Counted from the stretch's first letter, positions 18,073 to 27,036 are shown. The stretch is DNA of 64,000 bases from Fulvivirga imtechensis AK7 (GCF_000331535.1 NZ_AMZN01000072.1:49729-113728), one strand, 5' to 3'. Translations and numbers: made by a program. The notes: a model not told the origin generated them from the letters alone.

Positions 18073-19251
18073 TTATTGAAGATCGTTCACAAATTGTTGA
18101 ACCGTTTGTGGTACGGGTGAGGTTATTGATGTATCAACTTCCAACTTGTAGCACCCACAAAAGGCCATAAAATTTTTAAGACTGATCGCCAGCTCATTCA
18201 GAAAAATATCGTCAGGAGTAAAATCCGGCTCGAGCCAAAATGTTCTTATGGTAAATATCCCAGTTGCCCGATCTGCTTTAGGATCGAATTTACCTATAAG
18301 TCGGTCTTTATACAACAAAGGCAGGCAATAGTAGCCGAATTTTCGTTTTTTCTCCGGAAGGTAGCACTCGAGCTGGTAGTCAAAATCAAATAATTCCAAA
18401 GTTCGCTTTCGCTGAATAACAAGGTTATCAAATGGCGAGAGTATATGAACCTTCTTATTGCATTTTGGTTCGGGTGTATTGGTTAAAGTATAATACATTT
18501 GATCCTGTCCCTCCACCTTCACCGGCAGCACCTCTCCCTCTCTGACAAGTTTTTTGATAGCTTTTTGCAAACCTTCTCTTATACCCTTCCTCAGGTAAGA
18601 GATTTCAGCAAGTGAAGCCAGCCCATGCGCTGACAATGCTTTTCTAATAAGATACTCATAAAACTCACGGGCGGTTGGCATGGAAGTATTAATTCCGGGA
18701 GGAAGTACTCGCTCGGTAAGGTCGTATACTTTCTGAAAATTCACCCGTTCTGCTACCATCAGCTTGCCTTCCATAAACAGTTGCTCCAAGGCTATTTTTG
18801 CTGGTTTCCAGTCATACCATGCTCCCGAAACATTGCGCGGATCCTTAAAGTCTTTTGACTGAAGCGGTCCCTCCTCTTTTATCCTCTTCACCACATACCG
18901 GGTCATCTTTTTGTCGTGCTTAAACCAATGGGATTTTCCCTTTGCATATTCCCTTTTTCGGATTAAGCTGTACCTGTAGTCATCCATCGGAAGATATGAA
19001 GCCGCATGGCTCCAATATTCAAAAACCTGTCTGTTCTTAAGCATTGTTGCTAACTCATCTTTTGAATAGTCAGTGTTGCGAGCATGGAATACGTGATGAT
19101 GAGCCCGTTCAGCAACCGCCAGTGTGTCGATCTGCACATAACCCAACTGGCGAATGATGTCCCGTGACTGCTGCTTTTCGTCAGACAGCAATTGGGAATG
19201 AATAATAATATTTCTAGCTTCAGCTTTGGAGAAAGTCCTTTTAGGTTTCAT
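18073..19251 (-). CDS. YcaQ-type winged-helix DNA glycosylase
   Basis: A 392-residue protein of the HTH_42/YcaQ family. It shows LGYVQIDTLAVAERAHHHVFHARN near the N-terminus and the characteristic C-terminal HILSPFDNLVIQRKRTLELF, with FDYQLECYLPEKKRKFGYYCLP. Characterised relatives (E. coli YcaQ, Streptomyces AlkZ) unhook interstrand crosslinks or remove alkylated bases. It probably heads the minus-strand run that includes the Crp regulator 2 bases downstream. Its promoter region is shared with the divergent secreted DinB-like gene. Confidence 0.85.
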   Translation of the reverse strand: MKPKRTFSKAEARNIIIHSQLLSDEKQQSRDIIRQLGYVQIDTLAVAERAHHHVFHARNTDYSKDELATMLKNRQVFEYWSHAASYLPMDDYRYSLIRKREYAKGKSHWFKHDKKMTRYVVKRIKEEGPLQSKDFKDPRNVSGAWYDWKPAKIALEQLFMEGKLMVAERVNFQKVYDLTERVLPPGINTSMPTAREFYEYLIRKALSAHGLASLAEISYLRKGIREGLQKAIKKLVREGEVLPVKVEGQDQMYYTLTNTPEPKCNKKVHILSPFDNLVIQRKRTLELFDFDYQLECYLPEKKRKFGYYCLPLLYKDRLIGKFDPKADRATGIFTIRTFWLEPDFTPDDIFLNELAISLKNFMAFCGCYKLEVDTSITSPVPQTVQQFVNDLQ

Positions 19252-19356
19252 ATCCTAAAATACGAGAAATAGATTGACGTGTTGTCTCAGCGACCACCAA
19301 ACCTATGAAACATCCGCTAAACAATAAATATTTGCCCACATCATTTTAGAATTATA

Positions 19357-19379
19357 ATTTATTCTATGATAGAATAAAT
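19357..19379. promoter_or_regulatory. Perfect 23-bp palindrome, candidate operator
   Basis: Arms ATTTATTCTAT (19357-19367) and ATAGAATAAAT (19369-19379) are perfect inverted repeats around one central G. It ends 9 bases before the ATG of the secreted DinB-like gene. An additional TTAGAAT half-motif lies at about 19346-19352. Confidence 0.7.
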
Positions 19380-19388
19380 TGACTACTC

Positions 19389-19970
19389 ATGATCCGCCAA
19401 CTATTCCTGATCTCTGTTATTTGTACCCTGGGTGTCGCTGTAAAGGCACAGAACACCAATAAGTCCCTTCCCTATGCTGAAATTCCTGCATACCCCGAAG
19501 TCTATAATGCAGGCACCGTAGCCGCCCGCATGGTGGATGGCCTTGGATTTCGTTTCTATTGGGCCACTGAAGGACTGCGTGATGAAGATCTAAAGTACCG
19601 GCCGAATACTGAGGCCAGAAGTTCCGAAGAAACGATTGACCATATTTATGAAATGTCGATCATGATTGCCAATGCAGTGAAAAAGGAAGCCAATGGCCGC
19701 ACAGAAGGGCTAACCTTTCAGCAAAAAAGAGCTGCTACACTAAACAACCTTAAAGTGGTGGCCGACATACTCAGAAACAGCTCTGATCAGGACATGGAAA
19801 ATTATCAAATAAAATTTGGTAACGGAACTTCATTTCCATTTTGGAATCTCATTAACGGTCCCATAGCGGATTGTTTATGGCATTGCGGGCAGATTGTTTC
19901 GTTCAGAAGGGCTTCAGGTAATCCTTTCAATTCAAATGTTAGTGTTTTTAATGGCAAATTAAGGGAGTAA
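19389..19970 (+). CDS. Secreted DinB-like protein
   Basis: A 193-residue protein with a signal peptide (about 1-20, ending VKAQ) and a four-helix DinB/YfiT-like body: RMVDGLGFRFYWATEGL, EETIDHIYEMSIMIANAV, and a C-terminal LWHCGQIVSFRRASGNP. His residues in DHIY and WHCGQ fit the DinB metal triad. Most DinB-fold proteins are cytoplasmic thiol-dependent transferases or hydrolases. Export is the notable point here, with Bacteroidota relatives of unknown function. It lies directly downstream of the 23-bp palindrome. Confidence 0.72.
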   Translation: MIRQLFLISVICTLGVAVKAQNTNKSLPYAEIPAYPEVYNAGTVAARMVDGLGFRFYWATEGLRDEDLKYRPNTEARSSEETIDHIYEMSIMIANAVKKEANGRTEGLTFQQKRAATLNNLKVVADILRNSSDQDMENYQIKFGNGTSFPFWNLINGPIADCLWHCGQIVSFRRASGNPFNSNVSVFNGKLRE

Positions 19971-20270
19971 AGAACAGCATAGCAGCCGTTATTCAATACT
20001 TTCTTTAGTAAGTTAATGTCAAAGATCCCTACCAAGCGTCTGGACCCCCGGGTAACTGCACAAAAGTATATGCCGTCTATGAAATCATACATATTATCGT
20101 ATTGATCCTTAATACCGGATTTAATGAAGGCGAACTGTGAATAGCCAGAATTACCATATCAATCCAAACCTGAGATTGATCAATTGGAATTCCACATCAA
20201 TAAATTCATCATAATTTAATTATCTGTTAGTTATAATTTGGCAACAGTTAAACAAAATTAATAACCAATT
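19971..20270. other. Gene-free stretch
   Basis: 300 bases with no supported gene. The last 60 bases are AT-rich and probably hold the promoter of the collagen-like lipoprotein gene. Confidence 0.35.
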
Positions 20271-20849
20271 ATGAAACAGTATTTAATGAAGTTTGGTGTT
20301 GTCATGTTTGTTGCTTCCACGATGTTATTTGCCTGTGCTGAAGATGGTGATCCGGGGCCTCAAGGGCCCCAGGGTGAACAAGGTCTTCAGGGTGCACAGG
20401 GTGAACAGGGTGCGCAGGGTGAAAAAGGTGAACAAGGTGAAAAAGGAGACACAGGTGTGGCCAACGCTACACTCTATATTTTTGATGGAAATGACTTTTC
20501 TGTGTCACCCAATATCTACAGAGATGTGGCTCTTGCCAGTCAGGACGAAATGACACAGAGTGCATGGCTTGTATACCTTAAACTGGGAGGAACCACCTAT
20601 CACATTCCAGGACTGGGAACAAACGGGGCCAGTAATTATAGGGTGTATCGCAGTTGGATTACTGATAAAGCTCGAGTCCGCATTTTGTTAGAAAGCGGTC
20701 CGGGAGAAACTTATGATGAGATTCATATCTTCAGGATACAGGCCAGCAATACGGAAGACAACACCAGCAGAACCAGTCAATCACTTCTGCCAGAGGACTT
20801 AAATGTTTATGACTACGAAGCGGTAAAGGCTTATTTCAATATTCTGTAG
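20271..20849 (+). CDS. Lipoprotein with a collagen-like Gly-X-Y segment
   Basis: A 192-residue protein. The lipoprotein signal ends LFAC (Cys22). Residues about 27-59 are an unbroken run of 11 Gly-X-Y triplets rich in GEQ/GEK/GPQ, i.e. a short collagen-like helix. The C-terminal 130 residues form a globular beta-rich domain of unknown type (LYIFDGNDFSV ... ARVRILLESGPGETYDEIHIFRI). Such proteins trimerise on the cell surface. The repeat DNA is GGTGAACARGGT-like and prone to copy-number change. Confidence 0.85.
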   Translation: MKQYLMKFGVVMFVASTMLFACAEDGDPGPQGPQGEQGLQGAQGEQGAQGEKGEQGEKGDTGVANATLYIFDGNDFSVSPNIYRDVALASQDEMTQSAWLVYLKLGGTTYHIPGLGTNGASNYRVYRSWITDKARVRILLESGPGETYDEIHIFRIQASNTEDNTSRTSQSLLPEDLNVYDYEAVKAYFNIL

Positions 20850-20990
20850 CTGTTTATTTGAGATTTCTTTCAAAGGGAAGTTATGGGTAAGAATTAACTG
20901 CAGGAGCACCGGACTTCTAATGGAATTGTCAAAAGCAAATCGCCATTGCGAACCCGGTGAAGCATCCCTTTGATTGAGATCCCAAGGTAA

Positions 20991-21036
20991 AATAGGGAAT
21001 CGCTTCGTGCCCTCGCGATGCGATTCCCTATTATTT
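20991..21036. terminator. Strong bidirectional terminator
   Basis: Perfect 13-bp arms AATAGGGAATCGC (20991-21003) and GCGATTCCCTATT (21020-21032), followed on the + strand by ATTTTG and on the - strand by TTTTACC. It lies between the convergent collagen-like lipoprotein and type IX cargo genes. Confidence 0.75.
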
Positions 21037-21055
21037 TGACAGCTCCTGCTTGTTG

Positions 21056-22678
21056 TTATTCTTTCACTAACACCAATCTCTCAGATCCGTTTCTACTCTT
21101 ACGAATAATAACGATATACATACCCTTTCCAAGACTTGAAATATCATAGCTTTTATTCCTGGAAGGCTGAAACATTTTCTGCAGTTCTCCCGACATATCT
21201 CTGACCTCGACACTAACTACATCGTCCTGAGTGTCTATGGTTATCTGATCCTGTGCGGGTACAGGATAAAGCTTTAAAGACTGACTTTCCAAATTCATAT
21301 TTGCAGCAGACGCATCACATCTCGACTCATCAAGTATGATGTCTGTCTGTATTGGCACCACACTTAGCTGGCGCATATGCGTGATATTGGTTAGTGCCAG
21401 TTTTTCTTCACAAAAAGAAGCTTCTACCTTTTCAAGTTTAAATTCATACTGACAGCTTTTGACCGAGCTGCCGTTTTCATCCATCTCAACAATATCTATG
21501 TCATAGCTACCCGAGAAAGTTCTACCCGTGAATGCATACCCGGGGGACACCCGGTTATGGGTCATGCGCTCAGCCTTTGAGGTTTCGGGGTCATATAACC
21601 CGGACCAGATGATATCTCCCTTTGAGTCTACTTTAAAAACACCTGCTTTCAAAGGGGTGCTTACCCACCCTGATATGGTATTTTCTATTGTTCCATCAGG
21701 AGCTGTTCTGTTCAGCAGAGTACGTACTTCCATTGCCTGGTATTGGTGCTCATAAACATATAAGTATTTAACGTCTCCATATTTGTTCAACTGCGCTACA
21801 AACGCATGGCGGGGATACGGAGAAATGGTGCCTTTTACAACTCCTGTAAGATAATATTCACCATGATCGCCTTCCTTAATGGCATATCCAATATCATTGG
21901 ATGATGAGTTTCCATACTTAATGTCAATTACCTTATTCCACTCAACGTTCAGCTTGCTCCCCAGCTTTATTATAAACACATTTTCAACCGTACCATCACA
22001 TGACTTATTTAACTCTGTGGTCCCGGTAATAATAAATCCACCGTCACTAGTGCTTTCTACAGCGTATGGCGTCTGATCCCCCGGGTAGTGTAGCACAATG
22101 CCTTTCTGTAGATTGCCCTGGTCATCCGTTATACTCACATTGATATCCAGATCATTATCCGACAGACTGTGAACAGTCCTGCCCACTACCACGAAGCCAG
22201 AGCCCACGCTGTTGCTATACTCCTCTACGTACATCCCGAATTCTCCTTCCGGGGTACCTATCCTGGATGCTTTTACTGCATTTCCTACGTCATCAATAAG
22301 CACAAAGTAAATATCAAAGCTGCCCATAGACCCCTGGTGTCCATCTGCCTGGCCCGTAGCTACAAACAATGCTCCGGCATTTTTCGATGATTTCAGATGA
22401 TTAAAAGTTTCGTCTATCCCCGGTGCGAGATGATACGTCCTGGACCACATGATTTGCCCCTTTTCATCCATTCGTAACATAAACGGATGCCAGGTTGTAT
22501 TTAGTTGACTGCCGCCAATTACATATCCCCCACTGTTCACACCGTCAATAGCAGTAGGCCAATCATATAAGGGTGAAGAAAATGTTTTTTGATATTGCCC
22601 AAAAGCTACATCAAAGCTGCCTGACAAGATTAAGCAAACAAGCAGGCACAAGTAGTAGTATTTATTATTCATAGTCAT
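21056..22678 (-). CDS. Secreted protein with type IX secretion sorting domain
   Basis: A 540-residue protein. An N-terminal signal (YYYLCLLVCLILSGSFDVAFG) is followed by about 400 residues of repeated beta segments of the GGYVIGG / GGFIITGTTEL kind, resembling a beta-propeller. A C-terminal T9SS type A sorting domain follows (LKLYPVPAQDQITIDT ... GKGMYIVIIRKS). It would be exported by the Por system and released or anchored at the surface. ATG at 22678 is chosen because upstream codons add no signal-like sequence. It lies 104 bases downstream of the hybrid regulator. Confidence 0.85.
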   Translation of the reverse strand: MTMNNKYYYLCLLVCLILSGSFDVAFGQYQKTFSSPLYDWPTAIDGVNSGGYVIGGSQLNTTWHPFMLRMDEKGQIMWSRTYHLAPGIDETFNHLKSSKNAGALFVATGQADGHQGSMGSFDIYFVLIDDVGNAVKASRIGTPEGEFGMYVEEYSNSVGSGFVVVGRTVHSLSDNDLDINVSITDDQGNLQKGIVLHYPGDQTPYAVESTSDGGFIITGTTELNKSCDGTVENVFIIKLGSKLNVEWNKVIDIKYGNSSSNDIGYAIKEGDHGEYYLTGVVKGTISPYPRHAFVAQLNKYGDVKYLYVYEHQYQAMEVRTLLNRTAPDGTIENTISGWVSTPLKAGVFKVDSKGDIIWSGLYDPETSKAERMTHNRVSPGYAFTGRTFSGSYDIDIVEMDENGSSVKSCQYEFKLEKVEASFCEEKLALTNITHMRQLSVVPIQTDIILDESRCDASAANMNLESQSLKLYPVPAQDQITIDTQDDVVSVEVRDMSGELQKMFQPSRNKSYDISSLGKGMYIVIIRKSRNGSERLVLVKE

Positions 22679-22782
22679 AATATTTGAAATTAAGCAAAGA
22701 TCGGCAAGGCGGCAGGGCAATGATATAACAGGGGTAACATTTGCTATTTGAAATGTAACGCCACTGCTATTTCTGTGAGCGA

Positions 22783-25659
22783 TCAGCCTGCAACAGACAC
22801 TTTCTTTTCTGCATATTCTTTGGGAGTGACGCCATATACTTCTTTAAAGCATTTTGTAAAATATGAGGGACTACTAAAGCCTGTTTCATAGGCAATTTGT
22901 GAAACCTGGTCATAATCTTTTTGAAGCAAGAGGGCTGCCTTTTTAAGACGGACCAGTCTGATAAACTCTGTAGCTGACTGTCCCGTGATGGCTTTTATTT
23001 TACGGTGAAGTTGCATCCGGCTATAACCCATTTCTTTATTAAAAGCCTCCACATTAAAATCAGTGTTGGAAATATTTACATGAATAACCTCCATTGCCTT
23101 TTTAATAAACTTATCATTGGCATTAAGCTTCGGAGCAGGAAAGAAGAGTTGCCCTTTTACATATTCACGCATACGATCTCTTTGTATGAGTGTATTGCGG
23201 ACCTTGACCTTTAGTTCCTTCACGTCAAAAGGTTTTGCCAGGTAATCGTCAGCGCCCGTTTCCAGTCCCCGGAGCTTGCTTTCATGATCAGCCCTGGCTG
23301 TAAGCATTATGACGGGTATGTGGCTCGTCTTTTCATGGTGTTTAATTTTTTCGCACATCCCTAATCCATCCAGTTTTGGCATCATCAGGTCACTTATGAT
23401 CAAATCGGGAATATGCTCCATGGCCAGCTCATACCCACGCTGTCCGTCACTAGCCTGAATAATTGTATAGTGATCTTCAAGGCTTTCAGAAAGAAATTTC
23501 AGGAGATCCGTATTATCTTCAGCAAGTAAAATAACACTGTTTTTGTCATCAGTGACCCGATCTTCATAGCTTGAAGGCTGTTGAGCAGTAGGCACCGTTA
23601 CCCATCGATCCTCTTCCAAAGGTGTTCCGTCATCGTCAGAAATAGCCATGCGATCGTAGCCTTGCAATGGAATAGCAACTAAAAACGAACAGCCCTGCTC
23701 TGGCTGGCTGGCAACAGTAATTGAGCCTCGATGAAGCTCCGCCAGCTCTTTTGTTAGCGCCAGGCCAATACCTGATCCTTCAAACTCACGACTATCAGCC
23801 GAGTCTACCTGGTAAAATCTGTCAAAGATACGGTCCAGTTTCTCTGCGGATATTCCTATGCCATCATCAGAAACGCTGATGATAAGTTTTTTGGCATTTA
23901 TAGAACACTCAAATCTAACTGTTCCTCCTGTGGAAGTAAATTTAAAAGCATTGGAGAGTAGGTTGTATACAATTTTTTCAATTTTATCCGGATCCAGATA
24001 TCCCTTTTCTTCTGATTGGGGAATGTCTACCAGGTATTGAATGGACCTGCTCTCAGCCAGAGAGGTAAAAGAAGCTGTAATCTTTTTAAGGAAATCTGCT
24101 ACCGGCATAGGTCTTACAGCCAGTCTTACATTGCCTGCTTCAAGTTTAGACAAGTCGAGCAGTTGATTGATCAGTTGAAGCAATCGCCGGGCATTTCTAT
24201 GCATTATTTCAAAATCCTTTTGATCCGCATCTGATCCCTGCATTTTCTTGTCTAACAAAGCCAGGATCAGCGCAAGGGGAGTTCTGAATTCGTGTGAAAT
24301 ATTAGCAAAAAAACCAGACTGCAGCTTATTGAGCTCCTGTAGTTTTTTATTCGATCTTTGTTTGGTCTTATACCTGTTATAAGCCAACAGCCCCAAAGCA
24401 AATGCTACCACAGAAAGCGCCATGAGATAGTTTCGTTCATTTTCCCTCTTGGCAATCTGCAATGAACTCAAGTCATTTTGTGCGCTTAGCAGTGCTATTT
24501 CCTTTTGTTTCTTTTCATTTTGATATTTCGCCTCCACCTCCTCTGCGATCCTTAGTTTTTCCACTCCCTGCAAGCTGTCTTTAATCGAAATATAGCGATC
24601 AAAGCTTAGCAACGCCTGCTCATATTCCCCTAATGCTACAAACGCTGACTTCAATTGCTCCTCGGCATTCATCAGAACAAGCGGGTTGTTCACAAGTTGG
24701 GCTATCTCCCTGGCCTGCAAAAAGTGTTCTTTCGCCTGCCGGTGATCTCCCTGAATAGCATAGCTCTGCCCTATGGCGTTATGAACTCGTCCCAGACCAG
24801 TGGAGTCTCCAATAGATTCAATTAATTGAAGTGATCTGAAATAAGACAGCCTTGCCGAATCATATTCCTGCTTTTCCCAGTAAATATTTCCAATATTTTG
24901 GTACAGTCCGGACATTTCAAATTTATGGCCCGTGGCTTCATAATTAGATAATGCCTGACGGTAAACACTCATGGCTTCCTGTAGGCTGCCGGTATTTTTA
25001 TACGAAACGCCCAATTGGTTTAGCACAAAATTGATACCTCCTTGATGACCTTTGCCTGTAAATATTTTATTTGCCTGCTTAAAATAACTTATTGCTTCAT
25101 GATAATTTCCAAGTCGATTTTGGATCATTCCCATATTTGCAATGGTAATGGCTGCGGACAGTTCGTCTCCCAATACCTCATAGGCATTTGACGACTTTGT
25201 ATAGTATTCAATGGCCATGGCATAGTCCCCCATCTCATTAGAAAGATTACCTATATTGTTGTAGGAGCTGGCAATGCCATCCGGAATATCATTTTCCTTA
25301 CAAAACTTAATGTTTTCAAAATGCAAATCCCGGGCTTTATCATAGTTACCCTTTCTCTGCCAGGCATTTCCCAGGCCGATCAATGCTTCTGATATATCAT
25401 CGTTCAATTTCAGCTTTCGCGCCAAGGTTAGTCCTCGATTGTAAAAATTAAGACAACTATCGAATTCTCCCACCCCAAAATAATGTCCTGCCTGCTCCAG
25501 GAGTATTCTGGTACGTGCGCTACCATCATCTGTTCGCTCAAAAACAGCCTGTAAGCTATCAACATACCGCTGATCCTGGGCATAGGCAGGATTTATAATA
25601 ATTACATACAAAGAAGATAGAAAGGCCAGCAAATAAAGTGAGGGTTTTGAAACAGCCAT
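22783..25659 (-). CDS. Hybrid two-component sensor-regulator (TPR, kinase, receiver, AraC HTH)
   Basis: A 958-residue one-protein two-component system. Order: signal/anchor (about 1-27), seven or more TPR repeats (about 40-370) predicted periplasmic, a coiled coil, a membrane helix (about 407-425), HisKA with ISHEFRTPLALIL (phospho-His near 455), HATPase_c with DDGIGIS and GSGIGLALTKEL, a receiver with DLIISDLMMPKLDG (phospho-Asp near 755), and a C-terminal AraC HTH (about 850-950). It is divergent from lanthipeptide precursor 1. The type IX cargo gene is downstream on the same strand; both are candidate targets. Confidence 0.92.
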   Translation of the reverse strand: MAVSKPSLYLLAFLSSLYVIIINPAYAQDQRYVDSLQAVFERTDDGSARTRILLEQAGHYFGVGEFDSCLNFYNRGLTLARKLKLNDDISEALIGLGNAWQRKGNYDKARDLHFENIKFCKENDIPDGIASSYNNIGNLSNEMGDYAMAIEYYTKSSNAYEVLGDELSAAITIANMGMIQNRLGNYHEAISYFKQANKIFTGKGHQGGINFVLNQLGVSYKNTGSLQEAMSVYRQALSNYEATGHKFEMSGLYQNIGNIYWEKQEYDSARLSYFRSLQLIESIGDSTGLGRVHNAIGQSYAIQGDHRQAKEHFLQAREIAQLVNNPLVLMNAEEQLKSAFVALGEYEQALLSFDRYISIKDSLQGVEKLRIAEEVEAKYQNEKKQKEIALLSAQNDLSSLQIAKRENERNYLMALSVVAFALGLLAYNRYKTKQRSNKKLQELNKLQSGFFANISHEFRTPLALILALLDKKMQGSDADQKDFEIMHRNARRLLQLINQLLDLSKLEAGNVRLAVRPMPVADFLKKITASFTSLAESRSIQYLVDIPQSEEKGYLDPDKIEKIVYNLLSNAFKFTSTGGTVRFECSINAKKLIISVSDDGIGISAEKLDRIFDRFYQVDSADSREFEGSGIGLALTKELAELHRGSITVASQPEQGCSFLVAIPLQGYDRMAISDDDGTPLEEDRWVTVPTAQQPSSYEDRVTDDKNSVILLAEDNTDLLKFLSESLEDHYTIIQASDGQRGYELAMEHIPDLIISDLMMPKLDGLGMCEKIKHHEKTSHIPVIMLTARADHESKLRGLETGADDYLAKPFDVKELKVKVRNTLIQRDRMREYVKGQLFFPAPKLNANDKFIKKAMEVIHVNISNTDFNVEAFNKEMGYSRMQLHRKIKAITGQSATEFIRLVRLKKAALLLQKDYDQVSQIAYETGFSSPSYFTKCFKEVYGVTPKEYAEKKVSVAG

Positions 25660-25886
25660 TGGGAATAGGTCTTAATTTGAAGCTGGACCTTCACTAACTG
25701 CTCAGGCCCAGGCCATTTAAAATACCAATATAGTAAAATTAGAAGCACCTGAACAGGGGAAAATCCCGCATTTGTCAATCCTATTTCAAATGTTACAAAC
25801 GTGTTAGCTTTTGATACATTCGTTTCATCCGGTCCGCATCTATTCCGCAACCTTTGTGTATGTCTAAACCAAAAAACTATAACATT

Positions 25887-26120
25887 ATGAAAAACAAAAA
25901 AATGAAACTGGATGAGCTTAAAGTGAATAGCTTTGTGACCGGAGACCTTGATAAAAAAGCAGAAACGTTAAAGGGCGGGGTATTGATCCAATATACTGTT
26001 TTGTGTAATGATGGCAATACCAGAAAATGTACAGCGCCATCCAATTGCGCATGCCCATCGGCTGACTTTCCTTGTGATACCGGTACTATATTTGATTTTA
26101 CTATTGATTGGGGGCAGTAA
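25887..26120 (+). CDS. Pinensin-type lanthipeptide precursor 1
   Basis: A 77-residue peptide. The leader (KKMKLDELKVNSFVTGDL, then a TLKGG processing site) matches the pinensin-type leader of Bacteroidota (LxLDxLKVxSFVT ... KGG). The core after Gly-Gly is 46 residues with five Cys and eight Ser/Thr, including NCACPS. ATG at 25887 is chosen; an upstream in-frame ATG adds unrelated residues. A -7-like AACCTTTG lies at 25849-25856. No lanthionine synthetase, protease or transporter is within the window, so maturation, if any, depends on distant genes. A strong terminator follows after an inserted repeat element. Confidence 0.72.
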   Translation: MKNKKMKLDELKVNSFVTGDLDKKAETLKGGVLIQYTVLCNDGNTRKCTAPSNCACPSADFPCDTGTIFDFTIDWGQ

Positions 26121-26125
26121 GTAAG

Positions 26126-26270
26126 TAGTGTCTCTAAGAAAACACCAATACCTGCATTACGCTAGTCCCAAAAATGCTCTCGTACCTCAGTACGCTCCGC
26201 TTTTTGGGACTTCTCAAGCCTTGACCTTGTCGTTTTCTTAAAGACACTTGGAGTTTTCTTAAAGACACTA
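26126..26270 (-). repeat. Dispersed TIR element, copy B (145 bp)
   Basis: The termini are TAGTGTCTCTAAGAAAAC and, at the other end, two tandem copies of GTTTTCTTAAAGACACTT/A about 21 bases apart. The inner hairpin arms are GTCCCAAAAATGC and GCTTTTTGGGAC around CGTAC-CTCA-GTACG. It lies between the precursor 1 stop codon and its terminator. It is flanked by short GTAA tandem repeats on both sides (left AGTAAGTAAG, right AGTAAGTAAGTAAG), so target duplication cannot be separated from the local repeat. Confidence 0.85.
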
Positions 26271-26289
26271 AGTAAGTAAGTAAGTGTTA

Positions 26290-26320
26290 GAGGCTGCCAT
26301 GGGCTTTGGCAGCCTCTTTA
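26290..26320 (+). terminator. Rho-independent terminator of precursor 1
   Basis: GAGGCTGCC (26290-26298), a 9-base loop, GGCAGCCTC (26308-26316), then TTTA. The convergent DinB gene ends 13 bases further on. Confidence 0.8.
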
Positions 26321-26332
26321 TTAAATGATAAG

Positions 26333-26848
26333 CTACCTCTCCCAAAAATAAGGTGGCTCAATACCCAAAGCGCGCAAGTAAACATATCCCTGCCCTCTGT
26401 GGTGGATCTCATTATCAATCAAGTAAAAGATCGTAGAGATCATTGTACCTTCATATTGGCCAAAAGCTGCCTCAACCTCGTGAAACCTCTGTACTGGTAT
26501 TTGAGGCCAAACTTCATCAATTTCCCTTGTAGTAATGTCCCAGAGTTCCAGTATCTCTGTTTTTGTCTTAGGTTCTGACTTCTCATAATCGCTATCAACT
26601 TCTCCAAATTGCTTCCATTTACCGGTAAGCACACCCCTAATACCCGGACCTGCCATCTTGATCATTTCCATAGCCAGCTCAGAAAAAGGACGCATCCCAC
26701 CGACAGAGAATGAAAACAATTCTTTCTCAGGAAACGCCTCTATCACCCTGCGGGTAAGTTTACGATGCCCCTGCCAGTGCTCTAGTAGTTCTGATTGTGT
26801 GATCACTGACTCCATAGTAAGTTCTTTGTTTTGCAATGTATTTTCCAT
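26333..26848 (-). CDS. DinB family protein
   Basis: A 171-residue four-helix DinB/YfiT-like protein: ELLEHWQGHRKLTRRVIEAF (a His of the metal site), FSELAMEMIKMAGPG, and the C-terminal FYLIDNEIHHRGQGYVYLRALGIEPP, in which NEIHHRGQ is the usual second metal motif. The fold is found in bacillithiol and other thiol transferases and in metal-dependent hydrolases; the reaction here is unknown. A palindromic element at 26896-26914 just upstream also occurs before the cyclase gene at 42480. Confidence 0.85.
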   Translation of the reverse strand: MENTLQNKELTMESVITQSELLEHWQGHRKLTRRVIEAFPEKELFSFSVGGMRPFSELAMEMIKMAGPGIRGVLTGKWKQFGEVDSDYEKSEPKTKTEILELWDITTREIDEVWPQIPVQRFHEVEAAFGQYEGTMISTIFYLIDNEIHHRGQGYVYLRALGIEPPYFWER

Positions 26849-26895
26849 GTGATTTATCTTTTTAAGTTATCGATACACAAAGAAAAACACGGTTG

Positions 26896-26914
26896 GTGAC
26901 AGCCTTATGTCAGT
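26896..26914 (-). promoter_or_regulatory. Candidate operator upstream of dinB-like gene
   Basis: Read on the minus strand, ACTGACATAAGGCTGTCAC contains TGACA and TGTCA as an inverted repeat. Nearly the same 19-mer (ACTGACATAGGGTTGTCAC) lies at 42419-42437 before the nucleotide cyclase gene. Confidence 0.5.
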
Positions 26915-27036
26915 AGGTTTTGAGGATTCAAAAAAAATTTTGATCCTCAAATAACGAGGGTGTATAAAGGAAAATAGGTTGTGAAAATAGTTGAGGTAAT
27001 TTAGCGATCTCTACACCAAGTGATCAGTACCCTCGC

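Noticed and set aside
19805..20092. Minus-strand frame of 95 residues overlapping the secreted DinB-like gene
   Set aside because: It is mostly antisense to a supported gene, and the free part has no recognised family.
26118..26285. GTAA tandem repeats around copy B as target-site duplication
   Set aside because: Both flanks are simple GTAA runs of unequal length, so a true duplication cannot be told from the local repeat.
26306..26578. Plus-strand frame of 90 residues after the precursor 1 terminator
   Set aside because: It is the antisense of the DinB-like gene.
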